Part shown: positions 28,887 to 42,405 of the stretch, piece after piece | Numbering within the stretch: the first letter of the stretch is position 1 | Layout of the letters: each line of letters opens with the position of its first letter | The notes under the pieces: generated by a model | Told to the model about the DNA's origin: nothing | Database searches by the model: none | Seen by the model: only the letters and a program-made list of their open reading frames with translations | Assembly: GCA_007694915.1 (NCBI GenBank) | Contig: REEV01000051.1 | Coordinates: 1 to 64,000, forward strand | Direction: 5' to 3' | From: Cyanobium sp. PLM2.Bin73 | GTDB taxonomy: Bacteria > Cyanobacteriota > Cyanobacteriia > PCC-6307 > Cyanobiaceae | DNA length: 64,000 nucleotides | Program-made: the position numbers and the translations under genes

Positions 28887-29920
28887 TGCCAGGCCCAGGC
28901 GTCGGCCAGGATCGTTTCGAGGTCTGAGCGCAGGGGCTGCCAGCCGAGCTCGGTGCGGGCCCGGGCGGCGTCGGCCACCAGCTCGGCCGGATCCCCAGGC
29001 CGGCGGGGGGCATCGTGGACGCTGAGCGAGGCCCCGGTGACGCGGCGGGCGGCCGCGATCACCTCCTGCACGGAATAGCCCCGGCCGGTGCCGAGGTTGT
29101 AGATCAGCGGTGCCGCGGCCCCTGATTCCCCAACAGCCGCCCCCCCGGCCAGCAGGCGATCCAGCCCGAGCACATGGGCGGCGGCCAGGTCGCTCACGTG
29201 GATGTAGTCGCGGATGCAGGTGCCATCGGCAGTGGGGTAGTCACGGCCGTACACCTGGATCGCCGCCCGGCGGCCGGCCAGGGCCTCCAGCACCAGGGGA
29301 ATGAGGTGGGTTTCGGGATTGTGGTCTTCTCCCAGGTCGCCGGCCGGATCGGCGCCGGCGGCGTTGAAGTAGCGGAAGATCACGCTGGGCTGGCCGTAGG
29401 CGGCGGCGAAGTCAGCCAGCAGCTGCTCCACCATCCACTTGCTGCGTCCGTAGGGGTTGATCGGCCGCTGGGGCGTGGACTCGCGGATCGGGATCTGATC
29501 CGGCTCGGGGATGCCGTAGGTGGCGCAGGTGGAGCTGAACACCAGGGGGATCTGGGCGCCGCGCCGCTCGCTCTCGGCCCGCAGCGCCTCCAGCAGAACC
29601 AGGGTGTCGCCCAGATTGTTGCGGTAGTAGAGGGCCGGGTCGGTCACGCTCTCGCCAACGTAGGCATAGGCGGCGAAGTGCAGCACCGCCTGCACCGGCC
29701 CTGCGGGCAGCAGGGGATGGCGACCCTGGAGCAGCTGGTCGAGCAGGACCCGATCGCCCAGCTGACCCTCCACCAGCGGCACCTGCAGCACCGCCTCGGC
29801 GATGTCGCGGTGGCCGTACACCAGGTTGTCGAGCACCAGCACGGACTGGCCGGCGCGCTGCAGGGCCCGCACCGTGTGGCTGCCGATATAGCCGGCGCCA
29901 CCGGTCACCAGAATCGTCAT
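28868..29920 (-). CDS. galE: UDP-glucose 4-epimerase
   Basis: Interconverts UDP-glucose and UDP-galactose for surface glycans and galactolipid precursors. From the ATG at 29920 it has 350 residues. NAD-binding motif TGGAGYIGSH is at the N-terminus, the catalytic Ser/Tyr region appears as FSSTCATYG and NPYGRSKWMVEQ (YxxxK), and the substrate loop as RYFNAAGADPAGDLGEDH, which is characteristic of GalE. It is somewhat longer than the 338-residue E. coli enzyme owing to a Gly/Ala-rich insertion near residue 255. Confidence 0.93.
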   Translation of the reverse strand: MTILVTGGAGYIGSHTVRALQRAGQSVLVLDNLVYGHRDIAEAVLQVPLVEGQLGDRVLLDQLLQGRHPLLPAGPVQAVLHFAAYAYVGESVTDPALYYRNNLGDTLVLLEALRAESERRGAQIPLVFSSTCATYGIPEPDQIPIRESTPQRPINPYGRSKWMVEQLLADFAAAYGQPSVIFRYFNAAGADPAGDLGEDHNPETHLIPLVLEALAGRRAAIQVYGRDYPTADGTCIRDYIHVSDLAAAHVLGLDRLLAGGAAVGESGAAAPLIYNLGTGRGYSVQEVIAAARRVTGASLSVHDAPRRPGDPAELVADAARARTELGWQPLRSDLETILADAWAWHQRRWS

Positions 29921-30012
29921 CAAAGCTGTCCAGGTGCGGGCCACTGTGCCGCAGGCTGAGTGATCACGCAGCAGTGGTGATCGGGCAGGATTGGCACAGC
30001 CGAGGCGAAGCG

Positions 30013-30504
30013 ATGGACCCCAGCCCCCTGGCTCCAGGCTCCACCGGCGGCGGCTCTGGCTCCGGTCCCCTGCCGCCCCTGCCCGACTGGGTGCTCTGGC
30101 TGCAGGCCGGGTTCACCGCCCTGGTGGCCGTGCTGTTCGTGGCCCTGCTGGTGCAGTCCCGCCAGCAGACCAGCCGCATCCAGGAACTCCAGCAGCGGCT
30201 CCAGGGTCTGGAGAACAGCCGCGCCCTGGAGCGCACCACCGGCCTGGAGGATCAGCTGCGCAACGCCGTGGAGCGGCTGCAGACCCTGGAGCGCGACAGC
30301 AGCCGTCTTGATGTGCTGCAGGCCGAAACCGACGCCCTCAGCGCCCAGCTGCGCCAGCTCGCCCGTCCTCCGGCCGCGCCGCCACCCCCTGGCAGCGGCC
30401 CTGGCCCTGAACGGGGAGGGTCTGAAGGGAGCTGGCCGGGTTCAACGCCGGCCCCCGCTGAGCCTGCTCCGCTGATTCAGCCGGGCGGCGCCAGAGAGCC
30501 CTGA
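30013..30504 (+). CDS. single-pass membrane protein with coiled coil, unknown function
   Basis: 163 residues from the ATG at 30013 (an ATG or GTG further up at ~29974 is possible). A Gly/Ser/Pro N-terminus is followed by one membrane helix (VLWLQAGFTALVAVLFVALLV, ~27-47). A ~75-residue heptad-rich coiled coil rich in Gln/Leu/Glu comes next, and then a Pro/Gly-rich tail. No enzymatic motif is visible. The layout fits a scaffold or septum-associated protein, but I cannot assign a family. Confidence 0.6.
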   Translation: MDPSPLAPGSTGGGSGSGPLPPLPDWVLWLQAGFTALVAVLFVALLVQSRQQTSRIQELQQRLQGLENSRALERTTGLEDQLRNAVERLQTLERDSSRLDVLQAETDALSAQLRQLARPPAAPPPPGSGPGPERGGSEGSWPGSTPAPAEPAPLIQPGGAREP

Positions 30505-30523
30505 GCCCGGGGGCAGCAACAGG

Positions 30524-31371
30524 TCAGCCCTTCACAGCGTCGCCGCTGGCACTGGGGAGGATGTAGCGCTGCAGGCCGATGAACAGCGCCAGCACCGGCA
30601 GGATCGAGATCACCGATCCCGCCGCCACCAGGCGCCAGTCGAGGGAGAAGCTGCTGGCCAGCTGCTGCAGCCCCAGGGGCAGGGTGTAGAGCTCCGGTTC
30701 ATCGAGAATCACCAGGGGCCAGAGGAAGTCACTCCAGGTGCCGATGAACACGAACATCGCCAGGGTGATCAGATCGGCCCGGGCGGCGGGGATCATCACG
30801 TTCCACCACTCGCCGATGGGCGTGCAGCCGTCGCTGCGGGCCGCCTCCTCCAGCTCCACCGGCACACCCAGAAAGCTCTGGCGCAGCAGAAAGATGCCGA
30901 AGGCCGTGGCGGCCTGGGGAATGATCAGGGCCCACAGCGTGTTGCGTAGGCCGATCTGCACCATCAGCAGATACAGGGGGATCATCACCACCTGGAAGGG
31001 GATCAGGATCGTGGCCACCACCAGCGCCAGCACCAGCCCCCGGCCGGCGAAGCGCATCCGTGCCAGGGGATAGGCCGCCAGGGAGCAGAAGGTGAGGTTG
31101 GCCAGCACCGCCAGGGCACTGACGATGGCGCTGTTGCGCAGGTAGGTGGCCATCGGGCTGTCGGCGAACAGGCGCCGGTAGGCCTCCAGGCTGGGCTCGG
31201 CCGGCAGCAGCGCCGGCGGGCTGGTGAAAATGTTCTCGGCCGGTCCTTTCAGTGAGGTGCTCACCAGCCACAGCAGAGGCACCAGCATCGCCAGCGCCAC
31301 CAGCAGCAGCCCTGCCAGCTGCAGGGCTGCTGGCAGGGCCGTGCGGCGACTCCCGGCGGACGACCGTGCCA

Positions 31372-31372
<1 letters not shown>
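30524..31372 (-). CDS. carbohydrate ABC transporter permease (MalG family)
   Basis: 282 residues from the ATG at 31372; a GTG directly before it (31375) would give GTGA coupling to leuA. Six membrane helices are evident. The conserved EAA loop that contacts the ATPase is ELEEAARSDGCTPIGEWWNV. CUT1-type sugar importers usually have MalF-like and MalG-like permeases encoded side by side. Here only the MalG-like half is present and its partner is not in the window. Glucosylglycerol or another osmolyte sugar is a plausible substrate in cyanobacteria, but unproven. Confidence 0.88.
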
Positions 31373-33015
<1,643 letters not shown>

Positions 33016-33124
33016 CACAGGGCTCCCTATACGGATCGATTATGAGTTAGGTCCATATTAGGCGCACAGCTGGCCCGCTCCCCGCGGCAGAAGCCCTGCC
33101 CTCAGCTGCCCTCAGCGGCAGACC

Positions 33125-33754
33125 TCAGCGCGAGAACACCGGCGGCTGCAGGGCCTCGGCCTTCTCCAGCTGCGGCCGCAGGCTGGCCAGGTCCACGAAG
33201 CGGTCGGCGGCGTTGCGCAGCTCCCGCGCCACCATCCCCTCGGTGCTCATCAGCACCACCTGCAACCCCCGGGCCCGCAGCACCTCCACCAGCCGCTCCA
33301 GATCGCGGCTGCCGCTCAGCAGCCACACCACCTCGGTGCGGCCGGCCACCGCCATCAGATCCACGGCGATCTCCACATCGAGATTGGCGCGCACGTACTG
33401 GGGCCGCCCCTCGCCCTCGCCACCACCCGATCCGCCTGTCCCCCCGCCCCCCAGTTCCCGCAGCGGGCGGGTGCGCACCGTGAAACCCAGGCTGGTGAGC
33501 ACGTCCCGGAAGGGCCGCTGGTCGCCGGGATCGCGCAGGCCGGCATACCAGAAGGCACTGGCCAGCTCCAGCTCAGGCTGGCCCTCGGCGTAGGCCAGCA
33601 GGCGGCGGGGATCGAAGAACCAGCCCAGCTTCTGCTGGGCGTAGAACATGCTGTGGCCGTCCACCGCCAGCACCAGCCGCCGCCGCGGGGCGGCCCCCTG
33701 GGGCAGCGGCTCTGAAACGGCCGCGGATCCGGGTGGTGGCTGGGAGGGGGTCAC
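33125..33754 (-). CDS. NYN domain protein, LabA/DUF88-like
   Basis: 209 residues from a GTG at 33754. The NYN (PIN-like nuclease) fold is shown by LVLAVDGHSMFYAQQKLGWF with a conserved Asp, VRANLDVEIAVDLMAVA with the second acidic cluster, and VVWLLSGSRDLERLVEVLRA. LabA, which gave the family one of its names, acts in negative circadian feedback in Synechococcus elongatus; other members may be RNases. A Gly-rich loop interrupts the domain at ~105-117. It lies 109 nt upstream of leuA on the same strand and is divergent from the GH57 gene. Confidence 0.8.
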   Translation of the reverse strand: MTPSQPPPGSAAVSEPLPQGAAPRRRLVLAVDGHSMFYAQQKLGWFFDPRRLLAYAEGQPELELASAFWYAGLRDPGDQRPFRDVLTSLGFTVRTRPLRELGGGGTGGSGGGEGEGRPQYVRANLDVEIAVDLMAVAGRTEVVWLLSGSRDLERLVEVLRARGLQVVLMSTEGMVARELRNAADRFVDLASLRPQLEKAEALQPPVFSR

Positions 33755-33816
33755 ACCGGCGCGGTCGCGGACTCGACCGTACCGCGCCCGTACATTGGGT
33801 CCAGTGGGACGGGGCC

Positions 33817-35415
33817 ATGGGCAACGGCGATCCGGCCAGCGGTGATCGAAGCTCCGGAGATCTGGCCCTCGTCCTCCATGCCCACCTGCCCTACGTGCGC
33901 AGCGCGCAGGCTGGATCCCTGGAGGAGGACTGGTACTTCCAGGCCCTGCAGGAGTGCTACCTGCCCCTGCTGGCGGTGCTTGAGGCCGCGGCCGGCGATC
34001 GCCGTACGCAGCCCCGGCTCACCCTCGGGCTCTCGCCCACCCTGCTCAGCCTGCTGGGCGATCGGGAACTGAACGCCCGTTTCCTGCCCTGGCTGCTGCA
34101 GCGCCAGCTGTTGCTGGAGCAGGCCCCCGCCGCACACCAGCAGGCCGCCCGGCACCTGGCCGAACAGCTGGCGGCGGTGGAGAGCCAGTGGCTCGCCCAT
34201 GAGGGCCAGGTGGTGCGGCGCTTCCAGCAGCTGCAGCAGCATGGCGTGCTCGACCTGATCACCTGCGGCGCCACCCACGGCTACCTGCCCCTGCTGCGCC
34301 AGGTGCCGGAGGCAGTGCAGGCCCAGCTGGTGAATGCCGTGCGCGAGCACGAGCGCCAGCTGGGCGAGCGGCCGTTGGGGATCTGGCTGCCGGAATGCGC
34401 CTACTACGAAGGGCTGGATCAGCAGCTGGTGGCCACCGGGCTGCGCTATTCGGTGCTCGACGGCCACGGCCTGCTGCACGCCCTGCCGCGCCCCCGCTAC
34501 GGGGTGTTCGCGCCCGTCTGCTCACCGGCGGGGGTGGCCTTCTTCGGGCGTGACGGCAACGCCACCCTGCCGGTGTGGAGCGCCCGGGAGGGCTACCCAG
34601 GCGACGGCGTCTACCGGGAGTTCCACCGCGATCTGGGCTGGGATCTGCCCGAGCAGCAGCTCCAAGAGGCGGGCATCGGCAGCCGACGCCCCCTGGGGCT
34701 GAAGCTGCACCGGGTCACGGCCCAGGGCTGCCCCCTGGAGCACAAGCAGCCCTACGAGCCGGCGGCCGCCGCCGAGCGGGTGGAGCAGCACGCCAGCGCC
34801 TACCTGCAGGGCCGGGCCGCCGAGCTGGCCGCTCTGGCCGGATCGATGGAGCCCATCCCCCTCCTGGTGGCACCCTTCGACGCCGAGCTGTTCGGGCACT
34901 GGTGGTTTGAGGGGCCCCAGTTCCTGGCGGCTGTGTTCCGCCGCTGCAGCCAGGCCGGCGTGCGTCTGGTGACCCTGCGCGAGGCCCTGCAGCAGCGGCC
35001 CAGCCTGCAGGTGTGCCGGCCCTCGCCCAGCAGCTGGGGGCAGGGCGGCTACCACGACTACTGGCTCAACGACAGCAACGCCTGGGTGGTGCCGGAGTGG
35101 CAGCGGGCGTCGCGGGCCATGGTGCGGCGGGTGAACCGCGGCGTGGCCACCCAGCAGCAGCGCGAGCTGCTCACCCAGGCGGGGCGGGAGCTGCTGCTGG
35201 CCCAGAGCTCCGACTGGAGCTTCATCCTCAGGGCCGGCACCACCACTGAACTGGCCCGCGAGCGCATCCAACGCCACCTCGATCGCTTCTGGCGGCTGCT
35301 CGATGCCATCGACCACAACCGTCAGCTCCCCGACGACTGGCTGCAGGCGGTGCGGCGCGAAGACCGCCTGTTCCCCAGCCTCAACGCCGCCGACTGGGTG
35401 ACGCACACCGGCTGA
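33817..35415 (+). CDS. GH57 family glycoside hydrolase (probable 1,4-alpha-glucan branching enzyme)
   Basis: 532 residues from the ATG at 33817. GH57 landmarks: LVLHAHLPYVR at ~19-28, CGATHGYLPLL, the nucleophile Glu193 in IWLPECAYYEG, and the acid/base Asp355 in VAPFDAELFGHWW. The C-terminal DUF1957-like domain (from ~400) with GYHDYWLNDSNAWV is characteristic of the branching-enzyme subgroup. It would act on glycogen, in keeping with malQ elsewhere in the window. An upstream frame to 33733 overlaps the NYN gene and is ignored. Confidence 0.88.
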   Translation: MGNGDPASGDRSSGDLALVLHAHLPYVRSAQAGSLEEDWYFQALQECYLPLLAVLEAAAGDRRTQPRLTLGLSPTLLSLLGDRELNARFLPWLLQRQLLLEQAPAAHQQAARHLAEQLAAVESQWLAHEGQVVRRFQQLQQHGVLDLITCGATHGYLPLLRQVPEAVQAQLVNAVREHERQLGERPLGIWLPECAYYEGLDQQLVATGLRYSVLDGHGLLHALPRPRYGVFAPVCSPAGVAFFGRDGNATLPVWSAREGYPGDGVYREFHRDLGWDLPEQQLQEAGIGSRRPLGLKLHRVTAQGCPLEHKQPYEPAAAAERVEQHASAYLQGRAAELAALAGSMEPIPLLVAPFDAELFGHWWFEGPQFLAAVFRRCSQAGVRLVTLREALQQRPSLQVCRPSPSSWGQGGYHDYWLNDSNAWVVPEWQRASRAMVRRVNRGVATQQQRELLTQAGRELLLAQSSDWSFILRAGTTTELARERIQRHLDRFWRLLDAIDHNRQLPDDWLQAVRREDRLFPSLNAADWVTHTG

Positions 35416-35439
35416 GGCCCGCCCGTGAGGCCCAGCCCA

Positions 35440-36696
35440 TCAGCCCCGGGGCCAGAGCAACTGGGCCAGCAGCGCCGGCTCACGGCCCTGCATCCCCATC
35501 AGGCCGATCTTGACGCTCCAGGGCGCCGTGGCGAACAGGCGCACCATGGCAGCCACCAGCTCCGGCATGGTCAGGGTGTTGGTGAGAAAGCCGGTCCACT
35601 GCCGGGGCGGCAGGGCGAAGAAGGTGGCGAAGTGGGCCCGCAGCTGGGCCTCGGAAAAGCGCATCAGCTTCTCCAGGCCAAACTGGTAAAGGGCATGGCG
35701 GCGGCGCAGCTCCTGCGGCCACAGGGCCAGCCAGCCGGCGGTAGCCAGCTGGGCCGGGGAGGCCCGCGGGTCGGCCAGGGCCGCCGCCAGCGCCGCCGCC
35801 AGCGCCGGCCCCCGGCGCAGCAGGGCCCCCACCAGATAACCGGAGGCCGGATGCACCATCGCCGCCGCGCCGCCGAAGGCCAGCAGGGGCTGATCCAGGT
35901 CTGGCAGCGGCAGGTTCATCGGGAACAGGCACAACTCCTCGTGCTCCACCGCCTCGATCGCCACACCCCGGTGGGCCAGACGCCGCTCCAGCCGTTGCCG
36001 CAGGGTGTCGTAGGGCAGCGGCGGCGCCAGAGCCAGGGAGGTTTCCTCCACGAAGAAGCGGCCCTCCCCCAGATCCATGGCGTAGAGGAAGGTGGGCGGC
36101 TCCCGGCGCTCGGCGGAGCTGAGGTGGTCGCAGCGGAAGTCCATCAGCACGAACTGGCCTGGCTCCACCGGTGGCGCACTGAACCTCCCCACCACCCCAT
36201 AGGCGGCCTGGCCCGCCACCGGCCCCCGGTCGGGCCGCCGCACCAGGGCCGCCCGGTGCCCGGAGGCGTCCACCACCAGCCGGGCCCGCAGCTCCCGGCC
36301 ATCAGCGCAGCGCACGCCACTGGCGGTCAGCGACAGCGCCTCCCCCCGCTCCCAGCGCACCCCGCCGGCGACGCACTGATCGAGCCAGTGGCGCTGCAGC
36401 AGGGTCTTGTCGAAGAGGCCATAGTCGCGGCCGTGGGGGGTGGGGGCATCGGCCGCAGGGCCACCGCCCGGCCCGAAATAGCTGCAGGTGCGGCTCCAGC
36501 GGTGCTCCAGCAAATGGGAGAGCCCCAGCGCGTCCACCTCCTCGCCCCAGATGCCGTAGGTGTTGGGCCAGGGCGCCGCCGGGTCGCTGGCACTGAGCAC
36601 CATCACCTGCACCTGCTCGCTGGCGAGGGCCGCGGCGATGCACAGGGCCGCCGGGCCGCCGCCCACCACCAGCACGTCCACCACGGGGCCATCCAC
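35440..36696 (-). CDS. crtL: lycopene beta-cyclase
   Basis: Cyclises lycopene ends to beta rings for beta-carotene and zeaxanthin. 418 residues from a GTG at 36696. FAD-binding motif VLVVGGGPAALCIA is at the N-terminus; other family segments are PNTYGIWGEEVDALGL, RLVVDASGH, MDFRCDHLSS, LFPMNLPLPDLDQPLLAFGGAAAMVHPASGY, and the C-terminal FFALPPRQWTGFL. The CrtL-b and CrtL-e (epsilon) cyclases are close paralogues, so the ring type is inferred. It starts 17 nt after the gyrA stop and is probably in one transcript with it. Confidence 0.93.
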   Translation of the reverse strand: MDGPVVDVLVVGGGPAALCIAAALASEQVQVMVLSASDPAAPWPNTYGIWGEEVDALGLSHLLEHRWSRTCSYFGPGGGPAADAPTPHGRDYGLFDKTLLQRHWLDQCVAGGVRWERGEALSLTASGVRCADGRELRARLVVDASGHRAALVRRPDRGPVAGQAAYGVVGRFSAPPVEPGQFVLMDFRCDHLSSAERREPPTFLYAMDLGEGRFFVEETSLALAPPLPYDTLRQRLERRLAHRGVAIEAVEHEELCLFPMNLPLPDLDQPLLAFGGAAAMVHPASGYLVGALLRRGPALAAALAAALADPRASPAQLATAGWLALWPQELRRRHALYQFGLEKLMRFSEAQLRAHFATFFALPPRQWTGFLTNTLTMPELVAAMVRLFATAPWSVKIGLMGMQGREPALLAQLLWPRG

Positions 36697-36713
36697 GACA
36701 GCGCGGGGATCGC

Positions 36714-39468
<2,755 letters not shown>

Positions 39469-39470
<2 letters not shown>

Positions 39471-40662
39471 GCACAACCAACCTCAATCGAACGATTCTAT
39501 CGAGGCCGGCGCCGGGCTTTCCCGCAGCGAACGTCGGCTGCGGGAGCGCCAGCGGCGGGGCGAGCTCCGGGTGCGCTCGGCTGCCGCGTTCCGGGTCCTG
39601 GTGAGCGAACGGGGGTTGGAGCAGGCCTACGCGGCCACGGATGTGGTGGTGGCCGCCGACGCAGGCTTCACCGACCAGGCCAGTCTGCACCTCTCCCTGG
39701 GCCCCAGCGATCCACCGATCCGGCTGCGGGAGGCCCAGCTCGGTGGCGTGACGGGGCTGGCCACGGGCGGCCCCGGCGAACTGGTGCTGCCGGTGGGCGG
39801 CGGGCTGGTGGAACCGGGCCGCCGCAGCGGTGCCCAGCTGCTCGGGGCCCTGCTGGCCGGCGAGGCGCTGGCCTTCGACGCCAGCGGCGAGGCCACGGCA
39901 GCCCATCCCCGCCGCGACCTGCACACCGAACTCAGCCGGGAGCGGATCGGCGGCGGCCGGCTGCTGTTGCACCGGGCCATCGGCGAAAACGGCGTGGTGG
40001 CGGTGAGCAGCGCCGCCGGGCTCTGCGCCAGCCCCTGGGGCCCCCTGCTGGGCCCCTGCGGCACGGCCCTGTGGAGCTGCGGGGGCGCCGGCAGCATCGG
40101 CCTCACCATGCCGGGTCTCAGCTTGCTGGGGCCCGGCTCCCCGGTGCTGGTGGGCGGCGGCATCGGCTGGGTGTTGGGAGCCGGCAGCGGCCACCAGCCC
40201 GCCCCCCGGCGCCAGCCCAGTGGCCATGCCCTCACCCCCGGGGTCACGGTGGCGGTGAGCGTGGATCTGCACGGCCTCGACGGCCGCTGGCTGCGGCCCT
40301 GTTTCATGGCCGGCCACGGCTGCGCCCTGCTGGTGGCGATCGCCGCCCCTGTGCCGCTGCTGGATCTGGAGGTGGCCCGGCAGGCGGCGGCGGGCCCCGA
40401 GACACTGGAGGCTCCGGTGCTGGATGTGGCCATCCCACGGCGGATCAAGCCGGCCCTGGGCTCGGTGAACTATGCCCAGCTGGCCAGCGGCCGCTTCGTG
40501 CTGGGCGAACGGGAGCTGCGCTGCGCCCCTGCCCACAGCCCCCGCCTGGCGAGCGAGATCAGCGCCGAGCTGGTGAGCCGGCTGGAGCAGAACCGCTTCC
40601 CGATCCGGCTGCCGGTGCTGCCACTCTCGGAGCGGCCCAGCCTGCTGCCGATCGACAGCTGA
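39469..40662 (+). CDS. DUF39 / homocysteine biosynthesis family protein
   Basis: 397 residues from an ATG at 39469 that overlaps the gyrA ATG on the other strand (CATG). A later start such as the GTG at 39571 cannot be excluded. DUF39-like features are [17 protein letters not shown] near 77-93, conserved cysteines at 186, 197 and 204, and the Gly-rich stretch [18 protein letters not shown] (~227-244). Archaeal members, with a ferredoxin-domain partner, convert aspartate semialdehyde and sulfide to homocysteine. No fused NIL/ferredoxin domain is seen here. Homoserine dehydrogenase is in this window, but 21 kb away. Confidence 0.7.
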
Positions 40663-40857
40663 ACGTGGTTGCAGCCGGGTCGATGGGAAGGCTCGCGCCG
40701 GAGATGAACCAGCTGGTGTCTTTCCGGCGGCAGAAGACTGCGCGAATCAACAATGATTTCGCTCCAGGTCAAGCATTTTGGGAGTGGCGCCTGATTGCGG
40801 TGACTCACCATCAATTAGGATCTTTCGATCATCACCTCTGCGGAGGATTTCCTGTCC

Positions 40858-41355
40858 ATGTCGATGTCCCCGTCGATGTCCATGCCCCTGCTGCTCGCAG
40901 CCATGGCCCTGGGCCTTGTGCTGCCCTCCGCCGAGGCCCGCGCAGAACCCACAGAAACCCTGTACAGCCTAGAAACGCGCTGCTCGGTGGCCGGTGGCGA
41001 GCCCGAGCCCTGCGTGGTGGAGGCCACAAAGGATGCGGAGGGCACCACCTATCGGCACACGATCGGGGAGCGCGTTGAAACCGTGCGCATCAGCGATGCA
41101 CCGGTGCGGATGAGTGTCTGGGACCCCAGCAAGAACACCTGGAACCCCCTGAACAGCGCCGCAGCGCGTTTTTCCACCAACACGATCTGCTTCAACGGTC
41201 GCGATCTGTGTGTGGTGAATGCCAACTACCTCAACAGCGTGCGCGAGGAGCGTCCCGACGCCACCGCCGGCCGCGACCTGGTGCAGGTGCGCTTCGATGA
41301 CAGCGGTCGCGTGGACCTCACCTGCTACGACGACGGCTGCAAGGAGGTGCGCTGA
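40858..41355 (+). CDS. exported protein of unknown function
   Basis: 165 residues. A Met/Ser-rich start and hydrophobic core (MPLLLAAMALGLVLPSAEARA) form a clear signal peptide. The ~135-residue mature part has paired cysteines (ETRCSVAGGEPEPCVVE, NTICFNGRDLCVVN, DLTCYDDGCKEV), six in all, suggesting three disulfides in the periplasm. I recognise no domain. The stop TGA overlaps the ATG of the next gene by one base, so the two are coupled. The ~195-nt upstream region is AT-richer than average; I see no convincing promoter there. Confidence 0.7.
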   Translation: MSMSPSMSMPLLLAAMALGLVLPSAEARAEPTETLYSLETRCSVAGGEPEPCVVEATKDAEGTTYRHTIGERVETVRISDAPVRMSVWDPSKNTWNPLNSAAARFSTNTICFNGRDLCVVNANYLNSVREERPDATAGRDLVQVRFDDSGRVDLTCYDDGCKEVR

Positions 41356-42326
41356 TGAACCGCACGGCACAACGCGTCAGCCTGCTGCTCACCGGCGTTC
41401 TGGCGCTGCCCAGCTCGGTCACGCCGGCCCTCGCCCTCTCTGGCGCCGGCAGGCCATCGGCAACAGCCCCTCTGCTCGCCCGCGGCGGCGGCGGCGGCAT
41501 GGGCAGCGGACGCATGGGCAGCGGGGGAGGCGGCAGCCGACTGGGCAGCGGTGGCGGCAGCAGTGGCTTCAGGAACGCCGGCCCGGGCCTCAGCAGCGGC
41601 TCCAACAAGCCCAGTGGCGGCTGGAGCAGCAAGTCGAAGGGCAGCAGTGGTCCGTCGCTAGAGCGGCCCAAAGCGGTGGCCCAACCTCACGGCAGCAGCA
41701 GTGGCCTGGGCAACCGCGACATCAATCGCAACCAACGCAGCGGCGATCGCCAGGGCGTGCGCAGCGACAACCTCGGCCAGCGCTCCGATGTGCGCATGGA
41801 GCGCATCGACCAACGGGGTGACGTGCGCACAACCCGCATCGAAAACCGCACGGATCGGGTGCACGACCGCTCCAAGGTGCGCCGTGACCGCGTGGACAAC
41901 CGTGGGCGCAACTACTGGGACACCTATCCCGGCTGGGCTCGACCCGGCTGGGGCTACGCCCGGCCCTGGAACTCCGGCTGGTACGGCGGCTGGTCCAGCC
42001 CCAGCTGGGGCTGGTGGGGGCCCCGGGCCGCAGCCTGGGGCGTGGCCTCCCTCACCACGGCCGCGGTGATTAATGCTGCGGTGAATGATGCCGTGAACGA
42101 CCACGTGAGCTACATCGTGGTTCCCAACAGCAACTACGACCTGATGTACGGAACAATCGCACCGGTGGGCACGGAAGTGGTGAGTTTCGAGGTCTACATG
42201 GGAGAAACACCCATCACCATGCGGGCCGACTGCCGCCGGGGCACCCTCAACGGCAGCACCCCCAACACCATTGGGGAGGCGGAGTTGATGAATGCGGCCT
42301 GCCAGGTGGCCTTTGGCAGCGTTTGA
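41355..42326 (+). CDS. exported Gly/Ser-rich protein with Arg/Asp-rich repeats
   Basis: 323 residues with a signal peptide (~1-28, SLLLTGVLALPSSVTPALALS). A Gly/Ser/Met low-complexity region (~43-105) follows. Next is a hydrophilic stretch (~118-185) of short imperfect repeats of the type R-x-D-x-R-x-x-R-[IV]-[DE] (SDVRMERIDQRGDVRTTRIE). Then come a Trp/Gly/Pro-rich segment (WARPGWGYARPWNSGWYGGW), a hydrophobic helix (AAVINAAVNDAVNDHV) and a C-terminal globular piece with two Cys. No known family is recognised. It is coupled to the previous gene. Confidence 0.65.
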   Translation: MNRTAQRVSLLLTGVLALPSSVTPALALSGAGRPSATAPLLARGGGGGMGSGRMGSGGGGSRLGSGGGSSGFRNAGPGLSSGSNKPSGGWSSKSKGSSGPSLERPKAVAQPHGSSSGLGNRDINRNQRSGDRQGVRSDNLGQRSDVRMERIDQRGDVRTTRIENRTDRVHDRSKVRRDRVDNRGRNYWDTYPGWARPGWGYARPWNSGWYGGWSSPSWGWWGPRAAAWGVASLTTAAVINAAVNDAVNDHVSYIVVPNSNYDLMYGTIAPVGTEVVSFEVYMGETPITMRADCRRGTLNGSTPNTIGEAELMNAACQVAFGSV

Positions 42327-42405
42327 ACCCCAGTTTGAACCCCGCAACCCATCACCGAAACTCCCCACACGTCACCGCGTGAAAACAATCTTCTGGAGTG
42401 CTCTG